The position numbers were made by a program, and so were the translations under genes. From Lewinellaceae bacterium (lineage in GTDB: Bacteria > Bacteroidota > Bacteroidia > Chitinophagales > Saprospiraceae): DNA of 64,000 bases. The notes beneath the pieces are model-generated. The model was not told the origin of the DNA and did not search any database. It was given only the letters and a program-made list of their open reading frames with translations. The first letter of the stretch is position 1. Every line of letters starts with the position of its first letter. Positions 9,501 through 17,243 of this stretch are shown here, in pieces. The stretch spans positions 921,501 to 985,500 of the forward strand of contig JACJYE010000001.1 in assembly GCA_020636255.1 (NCBI GenBank), written 5' to 3'.

Positions 9501-9577
9501 CATTGCTTTCCAGGCGTTTTTCCGAGAAAGGCCATGCTTCGTAATGCCGGGATGGGAAGCGCCTTATTTAAACTTTT

Positions 9578-10192
9578 ATGTCCCTAAACCGCACAAAGCC
9601 ACCTCGGGAGGAGGAAATACTGAACTTGCTTCACCAGAAGCAGGAGGGAGCGGTCACATTACTCTATGAACATTATTCCCCGGCGCTTTACAATATCATC
9701 CTTCAGGTGGTCGGCCAGGAATCCATTGCCGAGGAAGCACTGCAGGATGCTTTTCTTAAGATATGGGAAAAAGCAGAGCAGTACGATCCGGCCAAGGGCC
9801 GTTTTTTTACCTGGATGGCGCGCATTTGCCGCAACACGGCCATCGATGCGCTGCGTTCCAGCCAATTTAAGCAGGGCCGTAAAACTGATTCTCTTCCCGA
9901 TTCCGTATATACCGATGAAGCGTTCAGCGAAGCGCCTGAGCTTGGCGACCCCGCTCTGCGGAAAATCGTTGGCATGATGGATGAGAACAGCCGGAAAGTG
10001 ATCGACCTGCTGTTCTTTAAGAACTATACCCAAAGCGAGGCAAGCGAATTGCTGGGCATCCCTTTGGGCACCATTAAGTCGAGGTCCCGGAAGGCCCTAA
10101 TGGAGCTTCGCGAGATCCTCAAAAATGAGGGGTTCGTTTCGTTAGCATTATTTTCACTGGCTGAAATCGTAAGAAGATACCTTGGATATTAA
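9578..10192 (+). CDS. ECF-type RNA polymerase sigma factor (SigK-like)
   Basis: Directs RNA polymerase to a small stress regulon. The 204 residues carry sigma region 2 (EEALQDAFLKIWEKAEQYDPAKGRF, about residues 52-78, then FTWMARICRNTAIDALR) and region 4 (SRKVIDLLFFKNYTQSEASELLGIPLGTIKSRSRKALMELR, about 140-182) with its helix-turn-helix. The next gene, overlapping its end, encodes a matching anti-sigma factor of the RskA type, which supports assignment to the SigK-like ECF group. The signal it answers is not visible from the context. Confidence 0.93.
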   Translation: MSLNRTKPPREEEILNLLHQKQEGAVTLLYEHYSPALYNIILQVVGQESIAEEALQDAFLKIWEKAEQYDPAKGRFFTWMARICRNTAIDALRSSQFKQGRKTDSLPDSVYTDEAFSEAPELGDPALRKIVGMMDENSRKVIDLLFFKNYTQSEASELLGIPLGTIKSRSRKALMELREILKNEGFVSLALFSLAEIVRRYLGY

Positions 10193-10964
10193 AGCTTACA
10201 TAGCGTCAGGTATACTGGAACAGTATGTTCTGGGCAATCTCTCCCCCCGGGAGGAGGCAGAGGTGGAACAGTATGCCGGGCAATACCCGGAAGTCCGGCA
10301 GGAGATTGACGACATAGAACGGACGCTGGAAGAATATGCTATGCTGAACGGTAAAGTGCCGCCTCCGGGCGTGCTCACGGCCACCCTTCAGCGCATGCAT
10401 GCGGAAAAGATGTTTGCCCCACGCGCCGGCCGCGGCAGCCGGTGGCGCGCACTGGCCATCGTTGAAGGGCTGCTGCTGCTCGCCGCCATCGCAGGGTTGT
10501 TGCTCCTATCCCAAAAAGCCCGCCAGCAGCAGGCGGCACAGGCCCGCCTGCTGCAACAGATGGATACCCTGCAGCAAAACTGCGACAGCATACAGGCCTA
10601 CGCCGGGCGCCTGGAAGACAATATAGAATTTTTGAAACAGCCCTCTACCCGCCAGGTCATTATGCGTGGGACGGGCCTGGCGCCCGATGCCGTCGCCACC
10701 GTTTTCTACAATCCGGAACTGCGGCAGAACCTCCTGTCTATCGGGCGGATGCCCTCCCCGCCATCGGATAAGCAGTATCAGCTATGGGCTATCGTAGCGG
10801 GGCAGCCGGTAGACATGGGCGTGTTCGACCTTTCCTCCGAAGCCGGCGCGCTCATCGCCGTGCCTTTCCTCGAGAACCCGCAGGCCTTCGCCGTCACGCT
10901 GGAAGAACGGGGCGGAAGCCCTGCGCCCACCCTCGATCAGATGTATGTCATAGGGAATACTTAG
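10182..10964 (+). CDS. anti-sigma factor, RskA-like
   Basis: Membrane-anchored inhibitor of the upstream sigma factor. The N-terminal zinc-less anti-sigma domain (about residues 1-75, starting DIKAYIASGILEQYVLGNLSP) is cytoplasmic. One transmembrane helix follows (about 90-108, VEGLLLLAAIAGLLLL), then a short coiled coil rich in Gln, and a periplasmic RskA C-terminal domain (about 155-260, with QYQLWAIVAGQPVDMGVF). The start is a TTG inside the sigma gene, giving an 11-bp overlap. The first in-frame ATG lies far inside the anti-sigma domain, and the DIKAYI start matches relatives, so I prefer TTG. Overlap implies translational coupling. Confidence 0.9.
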   Translation: MDIKAYIASGILEQYVLGNLSPREEAEVEQYAGQYPEVRQEIDDIERTLEEYAMLNGKVPPPGVLTATLQRMHAEKMFAPRAGRGSRWRALAIVEGLLLLAAIAGLLLLSQKARQQQAAQARLLQQMDTLQQNCDSIQAYAGRLEDNIEFLKQPSTRQVIMRGTGLAPDAVATVFYNPELRQNLLSIGRMPSPPSDKQYQLWAIVAGQPVDMGVFDLSSEAGALIAVPFLENPQAFAVTLEERGGSPAPTLDQMYVIGNT

Positions 10965-11038
10965 ACTGTTGGGGGCGCTGATTTTTGGCGGGCGGCCCTT
11001 GGAAAAACGGCACATCTCTGCAGCTCTCGCGGTATCAG

Positions 11039-11074
11039 AAAAAACAAAAGGGAGTAAGCACTGCCTACTCCCTT
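11039..11074 (-). terminator. terminator of the atpD-atpC transcript
   Basis: Read on the minus strand: AAGGGAGTA stem, loop, TACTCCCTT, followed by TTGTTTTTT. It lies just past the atpC stop. The stem could also work for the convergent anti-sigma gene, though the T run favours the minus strand. Confidence 0.8.
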
Positions 11075-11106
11075 AGGGTATACTCAGCAAAATGACATTT
11101 CTATAA

Positions 11107-11442
11107 TTACCTGCGATTGCCGTTGCCGTTGCCGTTGCCGTTGCGTACGCCGGTAGCCAGCAGGGAGATCTCGTTTTTCAGCACCTCTACGAAGCCGCCA
11201 TTGATGTGAAAGACGACAGTCCTTCCGGCTTCGGTATCCACTTTGATGGACCCGCTTTCCTCGTCGAAGTACCGGTATTCTCCCCCGGCAGTCACGATGG
11301 TGATCTTTCCTTCTTCAAGCGAGGAGACGATGGGTGCGTGGTTTTTCAGCACCTGGAATTCTCCCAAAGTGCCGGGCACTTTTACGGAGTTGATCTCTCC
11401 CCGGAAGATCTCTTTGTCCGGTGTAAGAACGATGATGTTCAT
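11107..11442 (-). CDS. atpC: F1F0 ATP synthase epsilon subunit
   Basis: Rotor stalk subunit of ATP synthase. The 111 residues cover the N-terminal beta-sandwich domain (PDKEIFRGEINSVKVPGTLGEFQVLKNHAPIVSSL, residues 8-42) but lack the usual C-terminal helical hairpin, as is common in Bacteroidota. In its place the end is a low-complexity tail, NGNGNGNGNRR, encoded by a run of a 6-bp GGCAAC-type repeat (about 11109-11140). That run may vary in copy number between strains. It follows atpD by 21 bp. The alpha, gamma and F0 genes are not in the window, so the operon is split. Confidence 0.95.
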   Translation of the reverse strand: MNIIVLTPDKEIFRGEINSVKVPGTLGEFQVLKNHAPIVSSLEEGKITIVTAGGEYRYFDEESGSIKVDTEAGRTVVFHINGGFVEVLKNEISLLATGVRNGNGNGNGNRR

Positions 11443-11463
11443 AATTGCGTCTTTGATAACGAT

Positions 11464-12981
11464 TTAGAGGGCAGCAGCTTCTTTCAGCATCTTCTCGCCG
11501 GCTTCGATGGCCTCATCGATGGTACCTTTGAGGTTGAAAGCAGCTTCCGGGTATTTATCCACTTCGCCGTCGATGATCATGTTAAAGCCGCGGATGGTTT
11601 CCTCGATCGGCACCAACACCCCGGGCAGGCCGGTGAACTGCTCGGCTACGTGGAACGGCTGCGAGAGGAAGCGCTGTACGCGGCGGGCGCGGTGTACGAC
11701 CAGCTTGTCTTCTTCCGACAATTCCTCCATACCCAGGATGGCGATGATGTCCTGAAGCTCGTTGTAGCGTTGCAGGATGTTCTTCACGCGCTCGGCACAG
11801 TCGTAGTGCTCATCGCCGATAATGGCCGGGTCGAGGATGCGGGAGGTGGAATCCAGGGGGTCTACAGCCGGATAGATACCGAGGGCTGCGATCTTACGGC
11901 TAAGTACCGTGGTGGCGTCCAGGTGGGCGAAGGTCGTAGCCGGAGCAGGGTCCGTCAAGTCGTCGGCAGGTACGTAAACCGCCTGTACGGAGGTAATGGA
12001 GCCGCGCTTGGTGGAGGTGATGCGCTCCTGCATCAGGCCCATCTCGGTGGCCAGGGTCGGTTGGTAACCTACGGCAGAGGGCATACGGCCCAGCAGAGCG
12101 GATACCTCGGAGCCCGCCTGGGTGAAGCGGAAGATGTTGTCGATAAAGAACAGGATATCGCGGCCGCCCATGGGGTCGGAGAGGTCGCCATCGCGATAGT
12201 ATTCGGCAACCGTCAGGCCGGAAAGCGCTACGCGTGCGCGTGCACCCGGAGGTTCGTTCATCTGGCCGAAAACGAAGGTGGCTTTGGAATCTTCGAGTTC
12301 CTTCTTATCCACCTTGCTCAGGTCCCAGCCGCCTTCTTCCATAGAGTGCATGAACTCCTTGCCGTAGCGGATAATGCCGGCTTCCAGCATTTCGCGCATC
12401 AGGTCGTTGCCCTCACGGGTGCGCTCACCCACGCCGGCAAATACGGAGATACCTTCGTACCCTTTGGCGATGTTGTTGATCAGCTCCTGGATCAGTACGG
12501 TCTTACCTACGCCGGCGCCGCCGAACAGGCCGATCTTGCCGCCTTTCAGATAGGGCTCGATCAGGTCGATAACTTTGATACCCGTATAGAGTACTTCTTT
12601 TTCCACTGACAGCTCCTCATAGGTCGGCGGTTTGCGGTGGATGGGGGCTGATTGCTCCTTGCTCACGGGGCCGATGCCGTCGATAGGCTCGCCCACTACG
12701 TTGAACAGCCGGCCTTTGATGGCAATACCCGTCGGCATGGTGATGTTCTTGCCGGTATCCGTAACTTCGGTACCGCGCGTCAGGCCGTCCGTAGAGTCCA
12801 TGGCCACGGCGCGTACGCTATCTTCACCAAGGTGTTGTTGTACTTCGAGCACCAGCGTTTCGCCGTTCGGCCGTTTGATTTCAAGGGCGTTCAGGATTTC
12901 CGGGAGTTTGGCGCCCTTCCCGGAGAAGCTCACGTCTACAACAGGCCCGATCACCTGTTTAACTTGACCGATATTTGCCAT
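11464..12981 (-). CDS. atpD: F1F0 ATP synthase beta subunit
   Basis: Catalytic subunit of ATP synthase, about 505 residues from the ATG at 12981 (MANIGQVKQVIGPVVDV). Walker A GGAGVGKT, the catalytic GERTREG, the Walker B region ILFFIDNIFRFTQAGSEVSALLGRMPSAVGYQPTLA, and the regulatory loop MEELSEEDK are all present. An upstream in-frame ATG at 13074 would add 31 residues containing the promoter, so it is rejected. Expressed with atpC from the promoter at 13033-13062. Confidence 0.98.
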   Translation of the reverse strand: MANIGQVKQVIGPVVDVSFSGKGAKLPEILNALEIKRPNGETLVLEVQQHLGEDSVRAVAMDSTDGLTRGTEVTDTGKNITMPTGIAIKGRLFNVVGEPIDGIGPVSKEQSAPIHRKPPTYEELSVEKEVLYTGIKVIDLIEPYLKGGKIGLFGGAGVGKTVLIQELINNIAKGYEGISVFAGVGERTREGNDLMREMLEAGIIRYGKEFMHSMEEGGWDLSKVDKKELEDSKATFVFGQMNEPPGARARVALSGLTVAEYYRDGDLSDPMGGRDILFFIDNIFRFTQAGSEVSALLGRMPSAVGYQPTLATEMGLMQERITSTKRGSITSVQAVYVPADDLTDPAPATTFAHLDATTVLSRKIAALGIYPAVDPLDSTSRILDPAIIGDEHYDCAERVKNILQRYNELQDIIAILGMEELSEEDKLVVHRARRVQRFLSQPFHVAEQFTGLPGVLVPIEETIRGFNMIIDGEVDKYPEAAFNLKGTIDEAIEAGEKMLKEAAAL

Positions 12982-13301
12982 ATCTGTTCGCGTATTTGTG
13001 ATATGAAAAGAATGGTTCTTCAAAAATCGGTGCAAATTTAGCCTTTTGTGTTGATAATCAAAACGAAAATTCAAGCCGAATCCTTCAAAAAAGCGTCATT
13101 TTCAGGTGATTGAGCGGCCTGTGTGCCGGCCGTTTTACTGCTGTAAAACGCAGCTTCGAAATTTGCTCTTTTTTTTCAGATGCCCTTCCAATACTTATTT
13201 TGACGAATAGCCGCCACTCCTATTTTTCTTCAGGGCGGGCAAGTTATTAAAAAAGGCCCTTTGGCGGGGCTATTTCCGCAAATCCTGGTTATTTTTCGGG
13301 T
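12982..13301. other. divergent intergenic region atpD / glycosyltransferase
   Basis: 320 bp. It holds the atpD promoter at 13033-13062. The rest has poly-T and short imperfect inverted repeats such as the TTTTACtgctGTAAAA at about 13133-13147. No further gene seen. Confidence 0.5.
13033..13062 (-). promoter_or_regulatory. Bacteroidota-type promoter of atpDC
   Basis: On the minus strand: TTTG at 13062-13059, an 18-bp spacer, then TAAATTTG at 13040-13033. This matches both elements of the TTTG / TAnnTTTG consensus exactly and places the transcript start about 45 bp upstream of the atpD ATG. Confidence 0.75.
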
Positions 13302-14300
13302 ATGATCAGCGTGCTGCTTCCCGTCTATAACAGCGGGCCATATTTGTCGGCCTGCCTCGATTCCGTTCTGGCGCAAACGCAGAGCAATTGGGAGCTGCTG
13401 GCCGTCGACGACTACTCCACCGACGGGAGTTGGGCCATTCTGCGCCGCTATGCCTGGAAAGACGCGCGCATTCGGCCCATGCAGAACCAGGGCCCCAAGG
13501 GCATTATCCCTGCCCTCCGGCTGGCGTTCGGGCATAGCCGTGGCCGCTATATTACCCGTATGGATTCCGACGACCTCATGCCGGCCCATAAGCTACAGGT
13601 ATTGCGAGGCCTGTTGCAGGCCCGCGGGCCGGGCTGGGTCGCCACGGGTAAGGTACGGTATTTCTCCGATGAAGGCCTGGGCGACGGCTTCCTGCGCTAT
13701 CAGGACTGGCTGAACGGACTGGCCGACAGCGGGCGGCACTATGAAGAAGCTTACCGCGAATGTGTTTTGCCCTCTCCGGCCTGGATGGCCCTGAAGGAAG
13801 ATGTGGAAAAATGCGGCGCCTTTGAACCGGATACCTACCCCGAAGATTATGACCTTTGGTTCCGCTTTTACGAAAAAGGCATGCGGATAGCCGCCTGCCA
13901 GGAAGTGGTGCACCTGTGGCGCGACCACCCTGCCCGCACTTCCCGCAATAGCGAGGTTTATGCCGACTATACCTTTCTGCCCCTGAAGTTGCATTATTTT
14001 CTAAAGGTGGACTACCGGCCCGCCCGCCCGCTCGTCGTTTGGGGCGCCGGCCGGAAGGGCAAGGAAACAGCCCTTCGCCTGCAGCGCGAAGGCATTCGCT
14101 TTCACTGGGTGTGCGATACCCCAGGAAAGGTTGGCAAAGACATCTATGGCATCCGGATGCAGGCCTATGAAGCGATCGCAGAGCTGAACGGCCCACAGGT
14201 GCTGGTGCTGGTAGCTGCGCCCGATGCCCAGGCAGAGATCAAAGGGCATCTGCAGGAATGGGATTTGCATCCTGGTAAGGATTTCTTCTTTTTTTGCTGA
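13302..14300 (+). CDS. family 2 glycosyltransferase with C-terminal nucleotide-fold domain
   Basis: Transfers a sugar from a nucleotide-sugar donor to an unknown acceptor. The GT-A fold opens with ISVLLPVYNSGPYLSACLDSVLAQT (residues 2-26); the metal-binding DxD-type motif is RMDSDDL near residue 88; an EDYDLWFRF block near residue 185 carries the likely catalytic acidic residues. The last 100 residues (from PLVVWGAGRKGKETALRL) read as a separate Rossmann-like domain of the kind seen fused to sugar-modifying enzymes. No signal or membrane segment. The DUF5691 gene starts 23 bp downstream, but no functional link is evident. Confidence 0.88.
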   Translation: MISVLLPVYNSGPYLSACLDSVLAQTQSNWELLAVDDYSTDGSWAILRRYAWKDARIRPMQNQGPKGIIPALRLAFGHSRGRYITRMDSDDLMPAHKLQVLRGLLQARGPGWVATGKVRYFSDEGLGDGFLRYQDWLNGLADSGRHYEEAYRECVLPSPAWMALKEDVEKCGAFEPDTYPEDYDLWFRFYEKGMRIAACQEVVHLWRDHPARTSRNSEVYADYTFLPLKLHYFLKVDYRPARPLVVWGAGRKGKETALRLQREGIRFHWVCDTPGKVGKDIYGIRMQAYEAIAELNGPQVLVLVAAPDAQAEIKGHLQEWDLHPGKDFFFFC

Positions 14301-14323
14301 GGTTAACATTTTGACTTTTACAG

Positions 14324-15841
14324 ATGATCTGGGACGAACTGGCCAAGATAGCACTCATCGGAACGGAAAGGGCCCGGCTTTCCGAAAGCACCCTGTTGGC
14401 CCTGGCCCGGCTGGGCATCGATACGGATGGCCATCCGGCGCAGGTGGTGCTGGAGGCCGCAGCGCTTTACCATGGCCTGCGTCGGGCAGGCTTCCCCCTG
14501 TCAAAGGAAGAGCAGCCGGTGGGCCTGCCCGGACAGGATGCCATAGCAGGCGGCCGTCCTGCATCGGCGCGCGCTTCCAGGCATTTGTCACTCATCCTGG
14601 ATGGGCATTATTGGCATGCCCTGCCGGAATACCTCGAACTGGCAGGCCGGCACCGGCGCCAGCTGCCGGCAGAATACCTGCCTGCCCTTTTTCAGCTAAG
14701 CCTGAAATACCCGGAGATATGGAGCATGGTGCAACCGGCCCTCGGCCCTGCCGGGCAATGGCTGCTACGGCAGAACCCCGACTGGCAACCGCTGTCTGAA
14801 AACCCCGAGGCGGACACCTGGCCCGACGCTTCGCTGGAGGATAAACAGGCCATGCTGCGCTTCCTGCGCCGCACCAGCCCCGAACATGCTCCCCCTCTGC
14901 TCCGGCCGATATGGGACGGGCTTTCCTATACCGATAAGCTGGCCATGCTGAACATACTGGCCCGGGGCCTGGGCGATCACGATGAAGAATTCCTGGAGCA
15001 TTGCCTGCTGGATAGCCGCAAAGAGGTACGGCAGGCGGCGGCAGGCCTGCTCAGCCACATGCCCGATTCAGGGCTCGTGGAGCGCCTGTTTGCGCGGGCC
15101 AAAGGCCTGCTCAAAGAAGCAGATGGCGCCCCGCTGGAGCTGCTTTATCCCAAAGAGCTGGACGAAGGCCTGAAGAGAGATGGCATCGGCGCCAAAAAGG
15201 GTACCCCTGCTACCTGGGCCCAGGAGATCATCAGCAAGATACCCCCAAAGCGCTGGGAGGAGCACTTCCGTAAACCTACAGTGGATTGCCTGCGCCTGCT
15301 GGCGGGCAGCGCCCGCAAAAAGATACTGATCGAAGCCGTAACCCAGGCTGCCATCCTGCACCAGGATCATCGCTGGATCGAGGCCATCGTGCGTTTCTGG
15401 TGGCGCACCAACGATGAGGAAGCCTGGAGCAGCGCTCTTGGGAAACGCCTGATCGGGCAGCTGCCGGCGCCGGTGTTCAATGAGCTGGCCGTGCAGCAGC
15501 TCCGGCAACAGCCCGGGTACATTGAAGAGCGCAGCCTGCTCAGCCACATGCTCAGCCAGGGCGCCCACCCCTGGGAGGCCCGCCTGGCCCAGCTGGTGCT
15601 GAACGGCTTTCAGCAATGGATCAGCGGCGCCCGCAACTACTACTGGAACCTCTGGCATTACCGGCGCATCCTGGAGGTGGCCGCCTACCAGGCCGAGCCC
15701 GGCATCGAAGAGCGCTTTCGCACCGGCTGGGATGCCCGCTCGCCGGTGTGGTACCGCTGGGAAAAGGAGGTGGAACGCTTCCTCAAAGTGCTGGTTTTCC
15801 GGAAAGAGGTGCAGGCGGAGATAGCCCGTGGGGCGGGCTAG
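14324..15841 (+). CDS. DUF5691-like protein of the MoxR/DUF5682 block
   Basis: A 505-residue protein that I assign to the DUF5691 family from its overall pattern and its neighbours. It begins WDELAKIALIGTERARL and is made almost wholly of leucine- and alanine-rich helices, in places repeat-like (KQAMLRFLRRTSPEHAPPLLRPIWDGL; DKLAMLNILARGL; EEFLEHCLLDSRKEVRQAAAGLLSHMPD), suggesting a HEAT-like solenoid. No catalytic motif or membrane segment seen. In other bacteria such proteins are encoded with a MoxR-type ATPase and a DUF5682 protein, exactly the next two genes here. Its molecular role is unknown; an adaptor or substrate-binding role for the ATPase is an inference. Confidence 0.75.
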   Translation: MIWDELAKIALIGTERARLSESTLLALARLGIDTDGHPAQVVLEAAALYHGLRRAGFPLSKEEQPVGLPGQDAIAGGRPASARASRHLSLILDGHYWHALPEYLELAGRHRRQLPAEYLPALFQLSLKYPEIWSMVQPALGPAGQWLLRQNPDWQPLSENPEADTWPDASLEDKQAMLRFLRRTSPEHAPPLLRPIWDGLSYTDKLAMLNILARGLGDHDEEFLEHCLLDSRKEVRQAAAGLLSHMPDSGLVERLFARAKGLLKEADGAPLELLYPKELDEGLKRDGIGAKKGTPATWAQEIISKIPPKRWEEHFRKPTVDCLRLLAGSARKKILIEAVTQAAILHQDHRWIEAIVRFWWRTNDEEAWSSALGKRLIGQLPAPVFNELAVQQLRQQPGYIEERSLLSHMLSQGAHPWEARLAQLVLNGFQQWISGARNYYWNLWHYRRILEVAAYQAEPGIEERFRTGWDARSPVWYRWEKEVERFLKVLVFRKEVQAEIARGAG

Positions 15842-15903
15842 GGTAAGCCGGGAGGATATGGTTTCATGGGTTCACTGTTGAGGCTACTTCGGGAAGCCTC
15901 CCT

Positions 15904-15981
15904 TGGTTACACAAAACCACACAAAGAAGACACCGAGTTACACAAAGCATGGATAACCAAAATCTGAGCCTTTGTGTAACT
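15904..15981. repeat. intergenic inverted repeat
   Basis: GTTACACAAAG (15937-15947) and CTTTGTGTAAC (15970-15980) form a perfect 11-bp inverted repeat; a further related GGTTACACAAAACC lies just upstream. Sequences of this 'cacaaag' type are scattered between genes in many environmental bacteria. It separates the DUF5691 gene from the ATPase gene. Confidence 0.7.
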
Positions 15982-16031
15982 TTGTTGGTGTAAAGCACCT
16001 CATCGAACGACGTCCATTTAAAACAGGAACC

Positions 16032-17120
16032 ATGCCCAAGCCTGCGATACTACGCCCACATGCTGAAGAAACCTATGCCGGAGAGCTGAAGGCCCTGGCC
16101 AAGGCCGATAAGCACCCCAGGCCCGCCAACTGGAAACTGTCGCCCTGGGCGGTGGCCACCTACCTGCTGGGCGGGGAGCTGGAAGACGGCACGGCCATTA
16201 CCCCTAAATACTACGGCAGCCGGCGGCTCATCGAAGTGGCCATAGCTACCCTCGCCACCGACCGGGCGCTGCTGCTTATCGGCATCCCCGGCACGGCCAA
16301 GACCTGGGTGTCCGAGCACCTGGCTGCCGCTATTTCCGGCGATTCCAAGATGCTGGTGCAGGGCACTGCCGGCATGAGCGAGGAAAGCCTGCGCTACGGT
16401 TGGAACTACGCCCGCCTGCTGGCCGAAGGCCCTTCGGAAGCCGCCCTGACGCCCAGCCCGGTCATGCAGGCCATGCGGCAGGGCAGGATCGCCAGGGTGG
16501 AAGAACTGACCCGCATTCCTTCCGACGTACAGGACGCCCTCATCACCGTGCTCTCTGAAAAAGCCTTGCCCGTGCCCGAGCTGAACACGGAAGTACAGGC
16601 CGTGCAGGGGTTCAATATCATCGCTACCGCCAACGACCGCGACAAGGGGGTCAATGAGCTGTCGAGCGCCCTGCGCCGCCGCTTCAATACCGTCGTAATG
16701 CCATTGCCCGCCAGCCTGGAGGAGGAAGTTACCATCGTCAGAAACCGTGTGGAAGAGATCGGCCAGGCGCTGGAGCTGCCGCCGCAGGCGGCCCCCGTTG
16801 AGGAGATCCGCAGGCTGGTCACCATCTTCCGAGAACTGCGCAGCGGCAAGACCGAAGACGGGCGCCGCAAGCTCAAGGCGCCCGGCAGCACCCTGAGTAC
16901 TGCCGAAGCTATCTCTGTCATCAATAGCGGGCAGGCCCTGGCCGTACACTTCGGCGAAGGCGCCCTCACAGCCCGCGATATAGCCGGCAGCCTGCTCGGC
17001 TCCATCGTCAAAGACCCGGTACAGGATAAGGCCGCCTGGGAGGAATACCTCGAAACGGTGGTGAAAGAACGCGAGGGGTGGCAGGATCTCTACGAGGCGA
17101 GCCGGGAGCTGCTGGGCTAA
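16032..17120 (+). CDS. MoxR-like AAA ATPase
   Basis: A AAA+ ATPase of the MoxR type, expected to remodel or help assemble protein complexes in the cytoplasm. From MPKPAILRPHAEETYAGEL at 16032 (an AGGA lies just upstream) it has 362 residues. Walker A is LIGIPGTAKTWVSEHL (about 83-98). Sensor 1 is FNIIATANDRDKG and the arginine-finger block is SALRRRFN. The Walker B segment reads RIARVEELTRIPSDVQDAL instead of the usual hydrophobic-DE form, so the Asp is missing while Glu is kept. It lies between the DUF5691 and DUF5682 genes. A vWA-domain partner, common beside MoxR proteins, is not present in the window. Confidence 0.88.
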   Translation: MPKPAILRPHAEETYAGELKALAKADKHPRPANWKLSPWAVATYLLGGELEDGTAITPKYYGSRRLIEVAIATLATDRALLLIGIPGTAKTWVSEHLAAAISGDSKMLVQGTAGMSEESLRYGWNYARLLAEGPSEAALTPSPVMQAMRQGRIARVEELTRIPSDVQDALITVLSEKALPVPELNTEVQAVQGFNIIATANDRDKGVNELSSALRRRFNTVVMPLPASLEEEVTIVRNRVEEIGQALELPPQAAPVEEIRRLVTIFRELRSGKTEDGRRKLKAPGSTLSTAEAISVINSGQALAVHFGEGALTARDIAGSLLGSIVKDPVQDKAAWEEYLETVVKEREGWQDLYEASRELLG

Positions 17121-17185
17121 CCCGTACCTCCAACCTTCCGGTTGGAGCAGCCTTCTACTCCAACCAAAAGGTTGGAGGTACGGGT
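17120..17185. repeat. nested palindromic intergenic repeat
   Basis: ACCCGTACCTCCAACCTT at the left and AAGGTTGGAGGTACGGGT at the right are perfect inverted copies (18 bp). Each arm also contains a smaller CCAACC/GGTTGG hairpin. The left end overlaps the last base of the ATPase stop codon. It looks like a dispersed REP-type element and may end or stabilise the transcript. Confidence 0.8.
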
Positions 17186-17243
17186 AACCACAATCGCGCA
17201 GCGGAAGCTTCTATCTCTACCAGGCTTGTGCTACCTTTACCCT

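Noticed and set aside
11206..12609. Long plus-strand open frame of 467 codons over atpD-atpC
   Set aside because: Antisense shadow of strongly conserved ATP synthase genes caused by codon bias at high GC.
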